This document shows, one piece after another, positions 6,808 through 14,894 of a DNA stretch of 34,501 bases (positions are counted from its first letter, which is position 1; each line of letters begins with the position of its first letter). A program made the position numbers and the translations under genes. The stretch spans positions 1 through 34,501 of the forward strand of contig SIAW01000019.1 in assembly GCA_009695465.1 (NCBI GenBank), in the 5' to 3' direction. The notes beneath the pieces were generated by a model, which was not told where the DNA came from, did no database searches, and saw only the letters and a list, made by a program, of their open reading frames with translations. This DNA is from Pedosphaera sp. (GTDB taxonomy: Bacteria; Verrucomicrobiota; Verrucomicrobiia; Limisphaerales; UBA1100).

Positions 6808-9642
6808 CTACCAATTTTTCAACGGCCGACGCGGCGGGGGCGGGCGCTTGCCCAGTTCATTGCCGCCGGGCGGAAAGATCAGCGGCTTCTCCTGATCCCG
6901 CGAGGCCTCGAGCAGTTCGCGCGCTTCGCCCGGCGTGAGTTTGGTATCGCCCTTGTCGGGCTTGTTGCCTTCCTGCGGCGGATTCTCCCCGTTGTTGCGC
7001 GGCTCACCATTGGGCTGGTTTGGGGATTGCCCCGGCGGATCCTGCGGCTGCCCATTGGGCGGCGGCGGTTTTTGGCCATCGCCACTCTGCGGGGGCGATT
7101 GCTTGTCCGGCGGGATGGGATCAATGCGCTGCCAGTATGTGCCGGTGAAAATCTCGTTCCACACATGGATGTTTTTATAGCGCACGACGTGCCTCTTTTC
7201 GGCCTGCATAAATTCTGCGCCGACCATGCCGCACACCACGCGCGATGGATTGCCCGCCGCGCGCGCGAGCATCTGGAACGCGAAGGCGAAAAGATCGGAG
7301 TGGCCCGGGTCGCGCGATTTCATCCAGCGCAGGACAGGGTCGCCCGTGCCCGCCGCCACTTTGCTCTCTTCGCTGAAAGGATGCTGCTTGTGCAGCCACG
7401 CCATCGCAGCTTCTCCAAAGGCTTCCACATCGAGCGTCTGGCCGTTGAGCACCTGCGCGACGATGGCCTGCAGTTCGCGCCGCTCGACGGGTGTCAAATC
7501 CAGATCAAGCGTCGTCCACGGATACCCTTCGCGCTGGAGCGGTGGCGGCTCGGTCAACGGCCGGTCGGCCGGGGCCGCGGCGACGTGCTGCGATCCGTAC
7601 GGATCGGTCATCTGATAGCGCACAGCTTTGACCGGCAGTTGCGCCAGTCGCCCATGCAGCACGGTGTTGTTGTAATGATAAGGCCGGCGCGTCTGCAGCG
7701 TGATTGTCTCGAAGGGGCCGGGCGCGGGCAGATGTTTGGTGACCATCGGTTCCAATTGAAAACGCCACTCGCCGGCCAGCGGATCTTCCTCAGCCGGTTC
7801 GCGGTTGCCGTGGGCGGAGTGATAGGTGCCGTGCAGTCCCGTGCTGTCCATCGCGGCCAAACGCGGGCTGATGCTGGCCACGCCGTTGCGATATTCATCG
7901 AGCACCAGCAAACGCCAGTACGGCCGCTCGGGCATCGCCTTTTCGTCGGGGGGATGGATGGAAAGCAACACGGCATCCTTCTTTCTCATCGCGGACACCG
8001 TGCCGATCGCGAGCGGGGAATCCAGGGTGAGCAGCTTGTCCAGTTCGCGCCGCAGCAGGATTTGGATGGTGACGCTGTTGGCAGCGGCGTCCTTGTCTTT
8101 GGGATCGAGTTTTTGGGCGGCGGAAAAATACTGCGCGGCCTCGTCCCAGCGCACGATGCGTTTTTCCAGCGTGGTCTCCATCACGCCCAGTTGGTGATAG
8201 GTGTTGCCGAGGTTGAAGAACGCGCGTTGTTGCAGTGCCAAATCCTCGGCCTCCAATGCCGTGTTGAAATGGCGCAGGGCAGTCTGATAATCGCCCGTCT
8301 GAAACGCCGCCGAGCCGGCGTTGAAATGGAGCAGGTGCGTGTGCTGCTTGTTCTGCTTGAGCAACGCCTCGAAGGCTTCGGTCGCTTCTGAAAACTTTTT
8401 CTCGTGGTACAGATCCACCGGCGAAGCCTGTGCGGCGGGCACGAAGAACATTCCCACAATCAGCGCCGTCAGTGGCGTGATGGATGTCGCGCCCGCATTG
8501 CGGCGGCGCGTGGAGATGAACATCTCCAGCAAGAGCAGCACCGCCGCTGCCGACAGCGGCCAACGGTAGCGATCGCGTGCAACAGCCATCTCCACCGAGC
8601 CAGTATCTTCGGACTCCGCCAGCGGGGCCAGCCCGTTTTTGTAAAGGGTCTGCATCGTCTGCGTGCCTTGCAGGGGCAGATAAAAACCGCCGCCGGCCGC
8701 GGCCACCTCGCGCAGCAACGTCTCCTCCAGCCGCGTGTGCGCCACCGCGCCGTTGACGTCGCGCAGATATTCCGACTCGCCGAGCAGTGCATTACATTTT
8801 TCGCAGGTGCGCGCCTCGGGCAGATTGAGCGTGTTGCAGGCGCCGCATTGGCGGATGGCCATCACATCGCCCGCAGCGGTGCCGACGCCGATGGTGAAGA
8901 TTTTCAAACCCTCCTTCGCCGCCTTGCGCGCAGCCTCCACCGCCTCACCTTCGTGATCTTCACCATCAGAAAAAATCACCAGCACGCGATGATGCTCCGG
9001 CTCGTCCACGAAGGCTTTCTGCGCGGTGGCGATCACCTGCGCCAAGCTCGTGCCTTCTTGTGGGATGATGCCCACGCGCACGACCTCCACGTTTTGGCGG
9101 AAGACCTCTTCCTCGCTGGTAAGCGGGCATTGCAGAAAAGCGCTGCCGGCAAAGGGCACCAGCGCGAAACGCTCGGCCAGTGCCACGCGTTTTAATTCTT
9201 TGGCGGCGAGCTTGGCGTGTTCCAGTCGCGTGGGGCGCAGATCGCTGGCCAGCATGCTCGCGGAGGTGTCCATCGCCACGACGATGTCCAGCGTGCTTTG
9301 TTGCGATCGTACTTTCTCCGTGCCCCAACGCGGGCGGGCCAATGCCAGGAACACGCTGGCCAATGCGAGCAGCACGATGCCCATGCGCAGCCATTGGCGC
9401 TGCGGGGAAAACGCTGCGCCCAGATCCGGCAACAAACGCGATTGGACAAAGAGGCTGGCCAGCCGTTCGCGGCGTGCAAGTGCCCACAGGAAAAGCAGCG
9501 CGAGCACCGGCAACGTCCATAGCCAGGCCAGTTTCGCGGGTTGTCTCCACGTGATTTCCAACCGGTCCGCTGCCGCCAGCAAGATCAGCACGGGCGCGAG
9601 CAGCACGGCCCACAACGCCATCGGTTTGAGCCAGTGATTCAT
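6808..9642 (-). CDS. BatB-BatC-TgpA-like fusion (VWA, TPR, transglutaminase-like)
   Basis: A 944-residue fusion. Three membrane segments (about 8-26, 38-56, 86-104) precede a VWA domain with a complete MIDAS: D125-x-S127-x-S129, T198 and D226. Four cysteines (C266, C269, C280, C283) form a zinc-ribbon-like hairpin inserted just after FTIGVGT. Membrane segments at about 361-378 and 388-406 frame the basic STRRRN. By the positive-inside rule, both the VWA and everything after residue 406 lie in the periplasm. A BatC-like TPR region spans about 409-520. Residues 573-845 resemble the TgpA ectodomain: PYWRLLVLDEY, then a transglutaminase core GHSDLFAFAFQMLARAAG with H826 (HVWNEIF) and D841 (DPIP). 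Serine 782 replaces the usual cysteine. A Pro/Asn/Gly-rich tail (844-940) closes the protein. It overlaps batA by ATGA. Confidence 0.85.
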   Translation of the reverse strand: MNHWLKPMALWAVLLAPVLILLAAADRLEITWRQPAKLAWLWTLPVLALLFLWALARRERLASLFVQSRLLPDLGAAFSPQRQWLRMGIVLLALASVFLALARPRWGTEKVRSQQSTLDIVVAMDTSASMLASDLRPTRLEHAKLAAKELKRVALAERFALVPFAGSAFLQCPLTSEEEVFRQNVEVVRVGIIPQEGTSLAQVIATAQKAFVDEPEHHRVLVIFSDGEDHEGEAVEAARKAAKEGLKIFTIGVGTAAGDVMAIRQCGACNTLNLPEARTCEKCNALLGESEYLRDVNGAVAHTRLEETLLREVAAAGGGFYLPLQGTQTMQTLYKNGLAPLAESEDTGSVEMAVARDRYRWPLSAAAVLLLLEMFISTRRRNAGATSITPLTALIVGMFFVPAAQASPVDLYHEKKFSEATEAFEALLKQNKQHTHLLHFNAGSAAFQTGDYQTALRHFNTALEAEDLALQQRAFFNLGNTYHQLGVMETTLEKRIVRWDEAAQYFSAAQKLDPKDKDAAANSVTIQILLRRELDKLLTLDSPLAIGTVSAMRKKDAVLLSIHPPDEKAMPERPYWRLLVLDEYRNGVASISPRLAAMDSTGLHGTYHSAHGNREPAEEDPLAGEWRFQLEPMVTKHLPAPGPFETITLQTRRPYHYNNTVLHGRLAQLPVKAVRYQMTDPYGSQHVAAAPADRPLTEPPPLQREGYPWTTLDLDLTPVERRELQAIVAQVLNGQTLDVEAFGEAAMAWLHKQHPFSEESKVAAGTGDPVLRWMKSRDPGHSDLFAFAFQMLARAAGNPSRVVCGMVGAEFMQAEKRHVVRYKNIHVWNEIFTGTYWQRIDPIPPDKQSPPQSGDGQKPPPPNGQPQDPPGQSPNQPNGEPRNNGENPPQEGNKPDKGDTKLTPGEARELLEASRDQEKPLIFPPGGNELGKRPPPPRRPLKNW

Positions 9643-10739
9643 GGAATCCTCCGCAGCAATGTGTGGGTCAACGCCAGTTCCAGCAGCAGCACCAGCAGCC
9701 CCGTCAAGATCACCTCGGCAAAAAAGTCGCGGTAGATGCGGAAGCGTTTGGGGTCGCGCTCGGTGGTCTCCAGTTGGTTGATCTCGGCGTACACGCTGCG
9801 CAGCGTGTCGGCGTTTTCCGCGCGATAGAATTTGCCGCCGGTGCGCGCGGCGATTTTTTGCAGCGTCTCCTCGTCGATCTCCACGTTCAACGGCACGTAC
9901 ACAAAGCCGCCGGGCACAAACGGATTGGGGCGCGGCAACCGGCTCGTGCCTTTTTTGCCCACGCCGATGGTGTACACCTTGATGCCCAGCGTGTGCGCGA
10001 CTTCGGCGGCCTGCAGTGGCGGGATTTTACCGGCGTTGTTCTGGCCATCAGTCATCAGCACGACAATCTTGCTCTTGGATTTTTTCAGATCCACCAACCG
10101 GTTGATGGCCGCCATGACGCCCGATCCGATCGCGGTGCCTTCTTCGTCGCTCTGATAAAACGTGTCCACCGTCAGGCGCTTGATGTTGGCGGAGAGGAAG
10201 GGGTGATCCAGCGTCAGCGGGCTGGCGATGTAGGCCTTGCCAGAAAACACGACCAGCCCGATGCGATCGTTGGGGCGGTTGGTAATGAATTCCTGCAACA
10301 CTTGCTTGGCCACTTCCAGCCGGTTGGGATCCAGATCATCGGCGAGCATGCTGTCGGAGAGATCCACCGACAGGACGATGTCAATGCCGCTGGGTTCGCG
10401 GCGCGATTCGCCCAGCTCATTCTGCGGTCGTGCGAGTGCGATGATGAAGAACGCCAGCGCCAGCCAACGCAACGCCGAGAGCACGCTGCCCGCACGCGCG
10501 GGATTGGGACTGGCCAGTCGCTGCACCAGTGCAATGGAAGAATAGATCAGCGCCGCCGGTTCCCCGCGCCGGCCGCGCAACCACGCCGCCAAGGGCAGCA
10601 GCAACAGCAACAGCAGATACCACGGGTCGCGGAAGGAGGTGCCCGTCTGCTGCACGAAAAGGTAGCCCGCCGCCAGTGGCCCCAGCCACAGGGCCAGTCG
10701 CCAGCCGATGCGTGCCGCGTTTGCACTCGTTGCGCTCAT
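9639..10739 (-). CDS. batA: BatA family VWA-domain membrane protein
   Basis: A 366-residue protein with membrane segments near the N-terminus (about 14-30, 40-54, 88-104), a VWA domain and a C-terminal membrane segment (about 340-358). The MIDAS metal site is complete: D126-x-S128-x-S130 (DLSDS), T202 (GTAIG) and D231 (TDG). The VWA domain should face the periplasm, as in other BatA proteins, and is presumed to bind partner proteins through the metal. It pairs with the BatB-type fusion just downstream, with which it overlaps by ATGA, and with the DUF4381 gene just upstream, also by ATGA. Bat proteins are associated with stress tolerance and envelope integrity; the direct activity is not known. 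Confidence 0.93.
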   Translation of the reverse strand: MSATSANAARIGWRLALWLGPLAAGYLFVQQTGTSFRDPWYLLLLLLLPLAAWLRGRRGEPAALIYSSIALVQRLASPNPARAGSVLSALRWLALAFFIIALARPQNELGESRREPSGIDIVLSVDLSDSMLADDLDPNRLEVAKQVLQEFITNRPNDRIGLVVFSGKAYIASPLTLDHPFLSANIKRLTVDTFYQSDEEGTAIGSGVMAAINRLVDLKKSKSKIVVLMTDGQNNAGKIPPLQAAEVAHTLGIKVYTIGVGKKGTSRLPRPNPFVPGGFVYVPLNVEIDEETLQKIAARTGGKFYRAENADTLRSVYAEINQLETTERDPKRFRIYRDFFAEVILTGLLVLLLELALTHTLLRRIP

Positions 10740-11281
10740 GGGATTTTTGATGCGCCGCGCGGCGGTTCACCGGGTTTGGGCGCGGTCTCATTCACCAAGC
10801 GCACCGCAGACGCGTGCAGCCAATCGAGCATCTCATGCGCGGGCGTTTCACGCGCGAATTTCACCAAGTCACATTGTTGCAGGAACTGCGTCATGGCAAT
10901 TTTTTGTGCCGCGTTGAAGCGCGAACTGACCTGCATGGCCGCCAGAAATTCTTCGGTGGTCTGCTCGGGCGCGCGCAGCGCAAAGCGTTCTTCTAGATAG
11001 ACGCGCACGGCACCGCTGACGACCGCGCAGAATATCGCCGGATCACCCGTCAACCCGCGCGCGTCCCGCAACTGACGCTGCGCCCGTAGATGCGGCATCT
11101 CGGGCGGCTTGGGGCGGGTGAGCTCGCGGTAAATCCAGACGGCTGCCGCCACGAGCATGCCCGTCGCCAGGAGCAGGCCCAGCGTCCACCACACCCACGC
11201 CCACGGATCGGGCAATTCCAGGGGCGGCTTGATATCGAGCAACTGGATCGGCGGACCGTTGGTGGCGGTAGCGTTGATCAT
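10736..11281 (-). CDS. DUF4381-like membrane protein
   Basis: A 181-residue protein with one membrane segment at about 28-51 (AWVWWTLGLLLATGMLVAAAV) and a cytoplasmic helical domain containing VRVYLEERFALRAPEQTTEEF and FLQQCDLVKFAR. This arrangement fits the small DUF4381 proteins found between DUF58 and batA genes in MoxR/VWA operons. No catalytic motif is visible; a linker or assembly role is inferred from context only. It overlaps the upstream DUF58 gene and the downstream batA gene by ATGA, so the three are translationally coupled. Confidence 0.75.
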   Translation of the reverse strand: MINATATNGPPIQLLDIKPPLELPDPWAWVWWTLGLLLATGMLVAAAVWIYRELTRPKPPEMPHLRAQRQLRDARGLTGDPAIFCAVVSGAVRVYLEERFALRAPEQTTEEFLAAMQVSSRFNAAQKIAMTQFLQQCDLVKFARETPAHEMLDWLHASAVRLVNETAPKPGEPPRGASKIP

Positions 11282-12162
11282 CGGCGCGTCCGACGGCGTG
11301 TGCGCTTTTCAAAAAACCGGGACAGCGCCTGCACGTACGCCACGCCAGTCTGCACGCAGAGGGTGTCAATGCCCAGATTGCTGAAGTGAGTTTGCAGCTC
11401 GGCCTGTTCCTCCTGCCGCTGGCGCGCGAAAGATTCGCGGCGACTGGCGCTGCCCGTGTTGATCTCCGCCACGTGACCGGTCTCGGCGTCCTCCAACAAT
11501 AACCGGCCCAGTGCGGGCAGTTCGTTTTCGTGGCGGTCGGTGATTTGCACAGCCACCAAGTCGTGCCGACGATGCGCCTGCCGCAGCGGTTTCAAGGGCA
11601 GGGGATCGAGGAAGTCGGAGAGCAGGATGACGACGGCTTTGCGCGTGGACACGCGGGTGAGGAATTCCAGCGCGGCGTCGAGGCGTGTGCCGGAGCGGCG
11701 CGGCTGGTGATGGAGGATGTCGCGCACCACACGCAGGACGTTGCGGCGGCCTTTGCGCGGCGGCACGTACAGCTCGACCTCTTCTGTAAAAAGGATGAGG
11801 CCCACTTTGTCCTGGCAGCGATGAGCGGCCAGCGCCAGTACGCAGGCCAGCTCGGCGGCCAGTTCGCGTTTGGATTGCGCCTGCGAACCGAAGCGGCCGG
11901 AGCCGCTCACGTCCACCACCACCATCACGGTCAACTCGCGTTCCTCGACAAACTTCTTCACGAAGGGATGGTTCATCCGCGCCGTGACGTTCCAGTCAAT
12001 GAAGCGCACCTCGTCGCCGGGCTGGTACTCGCGCACTTCCTCGAACTCCATGCCGTGGCCCTTGAAGGCGCTTTGGAATTGGCTGGCCATCACTTCGGTC
12101 ACCAGCCGGCTGGTCTTGATCTCAATCTGCCGGACCTTGTCGTGGATCTCGGGCGAAATCAT
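11278..12162 (-). CDS. DUF58 domain-containing VWA-like protein
   Basis: A 294-residue soluble protein. The DUF58 signature is clear at about residues 36-63 (FEEVREYQPGDEVRFIDWN). It is followed by a VWA-like fold with a MIDAS pattern: D84-x-S86-x-S88 (DVSGSG), T159 (SGTRLD) and D183 (LSDF). DUF58 proteins are the standard partners of MoxR ATPases and are thought to bind or present substrates to them. It lies 15 bases after moxR and overlaps the DUF4381 gene by ATGA. There is no signal peptide or membrane segment, so it is probably cytoplasmic, unlike the longer membrane-bound DUF58 proteins of TgpA operons. Confidence 0.92.
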   Translation of the reverse strand: MISPEIHDKVRQIEIKTSRLVTEVMASQFQSAFKGHGMEFEEVREYQPGDEVRFIDWNVTARMNHPFVKKFVEERELTVMVVVDVSGSGRFGSQAQSKRELAAELACVLALAAHRCQDKVGLILFTEEVELYVPPRKGRRNVLRVVRDILHHQPRRSGTRLDAALEFLTRVSTRKAVVILLSDFLDPLPLKPLRQAHRRHDLVAVQITDRHENELPALGRLLLEDAETGHVAEINTGSASRRESFARQRQEEQAELQTHFSNLGIDTLCVQTGVAYVQALSRFFEKRTRRRTRR

Positions 12163-12177
12163 GGCGCGCGCAGAAGG

Positions 12178-13170
12178 CTACGGCACGGGCAGATGGGCCA
12201 GCAACATCTTCACCACGTCTTCGCTGGATTTTTCCTCCGCCTCCGCTTCGTAAGTGATGGTCACGCGATGGCGCAGTACATCCAGTGCGATGCTCTTGAC
12301 GTCCTGCGGCGTCACATAGCCGCGGCCGGACAGGAAGGCGTGCGCCTTGGCGGCGAGCGTGAGAAAGATGGTGGCGCGCGGCGAGGCCCCCAGATGGATG
12401 AGGTGTTTAATGGCGAGCTTGTACTTCTGCGGATCGCGCGTGGCGCAGACCAGATCCACGATGTAATCCTTGACCTTGTCGTCGATGTAAATGTCGTTGA
12501 GCCGACGGCGCGCCTGCATGATGGTCGCGGCGTTGGTCACACGCTCGGCCTGCGGCAAGCCTTCGGTCTTGGCCATCAAATCAAGGATGCGACGCTCCTC
12601 CGCGCGGCTGGGATACTCAATTTTCAGCTTGAGCATGAAGCGATCCACCTGCGCCTCGGGCAGTTGATAGGTGCCTTCCAGCTCGATGGGATTCATGGTG
12701 GCTAACACCAGAAACGGTTCCTCCAACTTGAAGGTCTTGTCGCCGAGGGTCACCTGCTTTTCCTGCATCGCCTCCAGCAGCGCGCTCTGCACTTTGGCGG
12801 GCGCGCGGTTGATCTCATCGGCCAGCACGAGATTGGAGTGGACTGGGCCGAGGTGCGTGGTGAAGACGCCCGTCTGCGGGTTGTAGATCTGCGTGCCCAC
12901 GATGTCGGCGGGCAACATGTCCGGCGTGAATTGCAGGCGGGAGAACCTCACGTCCAACGTCGCCGCCAGTGTTTTCACCGCCAGTGTTTTGGCCAAGCCT
13001 GGTACGCCTTCGAGCAGGACGTGGCCGTTGGCCAAGAGACCGATGAGCAGCCGTTCCACCAAGTAGTGTTGGCCGACGATGACCTTGCCGATCTCGTCCA
13101 TCAAAGGCCGGATGAAAGCGCCCTCCTCACGAACGGCGGCGTCCAGCGCGGCCACGGCATCCCTGTTCAT
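12178..13170 (-). CDS. moxR: MoxR family AAA+ ATPase
   Basis: A 330-residue AAA+ ATPase of the MoxR family. Walker A is GVPGLAKT (55-62), Walker B LVLADE (114-119), and the sensor 1 asparagine is N160 in ATMNP. RAPAKVQSALLEAMQE and EGTYQLPEAQVDRFM are strongly conserved in this family, and the C-terminal lid contains the SPRA motif. MoxR ATPases act as chaperones for VWA proteins, and this one heads an operon of three of them. The ATG at 13170 is preferred over a GTG nine bases upstream. The 70-base gap after ribF holds a possible promoter, so the operon may be transcribed separately from the nusA operon. Confidence 0.93.
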   Translation of the reverse strand: MNRDAVAALDAAVREEGAFIRPLMDEIGKVIVGQHYLVERLLIGLLANGHVLLEGVPGLAKTLAVKTLAATLDVRFSRLQFTPDMLPADIVGTQIYNPQTGVFTTHLGPVHSNLVLADEINRAPAKVQSALLEAMQEKQVTLGDKTFKLEEPFLVLATMNPIELEGTYQLPEAQVDRFMLKLKIEYPSRAEERRILDLMAKTEGLPQAERVTNAATIMQARRRLNDIYIDDKVKDYIVDLVCATRDPQKYKLAIKHLIHLGASPRATIFLTLAAKAHAFLSGRGYVTPQDVKSIALDVLRHRVTITYEAEAEEKSSEDVVKMLLAHLPVP

Positions 13171-13177
13171 GGCGCGC

Positions 13178-13205
13178 ACTGTAGTGAGACGGCCCCGCGC
13201 GGCAA
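13178..13205 (-). promoter_or_regulatory. possible promoter abutting moxR
   Basis: On the minus strand TTGCCG (13205-13200), a 16-base spacer and TACAGT (13183-13178) resemble -35 and -10 elements. The -10 ends seven bases before the moxR ATG, so transcription would begin at or next to the start codon. Confidence 0.35.
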
Positions 13206-13240
13206 AGAAAAGTTATTGGGAGCGACGGCTGTGTTGCCGA

Positions 13241-14170
13241 TCAAACACCGAAGGCCGCGCGCGCCGACTGCACATCGCGCGCGATCTGTGCGCGCAGCGC
13301 TTCCACACTGGCAAAGCGCTCTTCGCCGCGCAGTCGTTGCACAAATGAAAGCTCCATCTCCTGTCCGTAACAGTCGCCGGCAAAATCCAAAAGGTGTGCC
13401 TCCACATGCAGCGACGGCACGGGCTCATTCAACGTGGGACGCAGGCCGATGTTGACTGCGGCGCGATAAGCCTTGTCCGCCACGCGCGCGTGCGCGGCAT
13501 AAACACCAGCGGGCGGCAGGCACAGTCCGGCGGCATCAAGGTTGGCCGTGGGGAAACCCCACGTGCGCCCGCGTCCATCACCGGTGACAACGGTGCCGGC
13601 CAGCACGTACGGGCGACCGAGCATCTGCCCGGCACCATCGAGGTCGCCGGATGCGATGGCCTTGCGGACGCGCGTGCTGCTGACCATCTCGCCATCCAAC
13701 GCAACGTTGGCCAGTCCGTGGACGGCGAAGCCCAGTTGCGCGCCCAGTTGTTTCAGGAGCGCAACATTGCCCGCGCGTTGGTGGCCGAAGGCAAATCGCG
13801 CGCCCACGCAGACGCTCACGCAATGGCCCAAGTGCCCGATGAGTTGGGTGATAAACTCTGGCGCGGGCATGCGGCTCAGCACCGCGTCAAATTCCAGCAC
13901 GAGTGCCGCGTCCACTTCCAGCGCGGCGATGGCGCGCAGTCGCTGGGCCTGCGTTTGGATCAGCGCGGGCGCGTTGGCGGGGGAGAGCACGGCGGCGGGG
14001 TGACGATCAAACGTGACGGCGATGGCCATCGCCTCGTGATCACGCGCGTCGGCCACGGTTTGGCGCAACACTTGTTGATGGCCCAAATGCACGCCGTCGA
14101 ACATGCCGATGGCGATGGCCGCCTTGCCGGTGGGCGGCCGCGCTTCGCGGGCCTCTCGGAGAATCCTCAT
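13241..14170 (-). CDS. ribF: bifunctional riboflavin kinase / FAD synthetase
   Basis: A 309-residue protein with the normal two-domain RibF layout. The N-terminal nucleotidyltransferase half, which makes FAD from FMN and ATP, carries GMFDGVHLGH (22-31) and SSTRVRKAI. The C-terminal flavokinase half, which phosphorylates riboflavin to FMN, carries GRPYVLAGTVVTGDGRGR followed by TWGFPTANL. Length is typical of the family. It starts by ATGA overlap with truB, the common truB-ribF order at the end of nusA-infB operons, and is the last clearly coupled gene of this operon. Confidence 0.95.
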   Translation of the reverse strand: MRILREAREARPPTGKAAIAIGMFDGVHLGHQQVLRQTVADARDHEAMAIAVTFDRHPAAVLSPANAPALIQTQAQRLRAIAALEVDAALVLEFDAVLSRMPAPEFITQLIGHLGHCVSVCVGARFAFGHQRAGNVALLKQLGAQLGFAVHGLANVALDGEMVSSTRVRKAIASGDLDGAGQMLGRPYVLAGTVVTGDGRGRTWGFPTANLDAAGLCLPPAGVYAAHARVADKAYRAAVNIGLRPTLNEPVPSLHVEAHLLDFAGDCYGQEMELSFVQRLRGEERFASVEALRAQIARDVQSARAAFGV

Positions 14171-14892
14171 GCCGATTGCAGTCGCTTCACCAAATCCAGC
14201 AAGGGGATGACTAACTCGGGCAACTGTGCGTCAGGTGTTTGCAGCAGGGCTTCCAGCCGGATGGCCTCGCTGGCGTTGAACCGGCCCGAGCGGGTGCGGT
14301 GCAGGTTTTTAAGAATCGCGCCGCAGCCCATCCGCGCGCCCAAGTCATGCGCCAGCGAGCGCACGTAGCCGCCCTTGGTGCAGGACACGCGGAAGCGGCC
14401 TTCCGGTGTTTGGTACGAGAGAAAATCAAACTGGAAAACGTGGATGAGCTTGGCGTCGCGCTCGACCTCCTGTCCTTTGCGCGCGAGTTTGTAGAGCGGA
14501 GTGCCGCCTTTTTTGACGGCGGAAATCATGGGCGGCTTCTGCATCAGATCGCCGGTGAACAGTTTCGCCTCGGCGTTGATGGTCTCCAACGAAAACTCGG
14601 GCACGGGGGCTGTGGAAGTCACTGCGCCATGCGCGTCGTAACTGTCGGTGGTCAGTCCGAATTTGATGACGCCCTCGTAGGTTTTGTCATCGGTCATGAA
14701 GCGGCTGGAAAGTTTGGTGGCGCGGCCCAGCAACACCACGAGCAAGCCCGTGGCACCGGGATCCAGTGTGCCGCAGTGACCGACCTGTTGCAGGCGGTAA
14801 AGGTCGCGCACCGAATCCACGATGTCGTGCGAGGTGGGGCCTGCGGGTTTGTCCACCAGCAGCGCGCCGTCGAAAGCAAAAGGCTGTCGCAT
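14167..14892 (-). CDS. truB: tRNA pseudouridine(55) synthase TruB
   Basis: A 241-residue pseudouridine synthase that modifies U55 in the T-loop of tRNAs. The N-terminus has LLVDKPAGPTSHDIV, and the catalytic aspartate is D44 in GHCGTLDPGATG (38-49). KPPMISAVKKGG, YKLARKGQ and CTKGGYVRSLAHDLG are also standard TruB segments. The ATG at 14892 is used; a TTG two codons earlier overlaps the nrnA stop as TTGA. The protein is slightly shorter than E. coli TruB and ends soon after the catalytic domain, so a C-terminal PUA domain is reduced or missing. Confidence 0.93.
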   Translation of the reverse strand: MRQPFAFDGALLVDKPAGPTSHDIVDSVRDLYRLQQVGHCGTLDPGATGLLVVLLGRATKLSSRFMTDDKTYEGVIKFGLTTDSYDAHGAVTSTAPVPEFSLETINAEAKLFTGDLMQKPPMISAVKKGGTPLYKLARKGQEVERDAKLIHVFQFDFLSYQTPEGRFRVSCTKGGYVRSLAHDLGARMGCGAILKNLHRTRSGRFNASEAIRLEALLQTPDAQLPELVIPLLDLVKRLQSA

Positions 14893-14894
14893 GT

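Noticed and set aside
7027-8391. A 454-codon plus-strand frame opposite the batB fusion
   Set aside because: Antisense shadow of a well-supported gene; no recognisable motif, promoter or ribosome-binding site.
9663-11000. A 445-codon plus-strand frame opposite batA
   Set aside because: Antisense shadow containing Gln/Arg repeats that come from the reverse of leucine-rich membrane codons.
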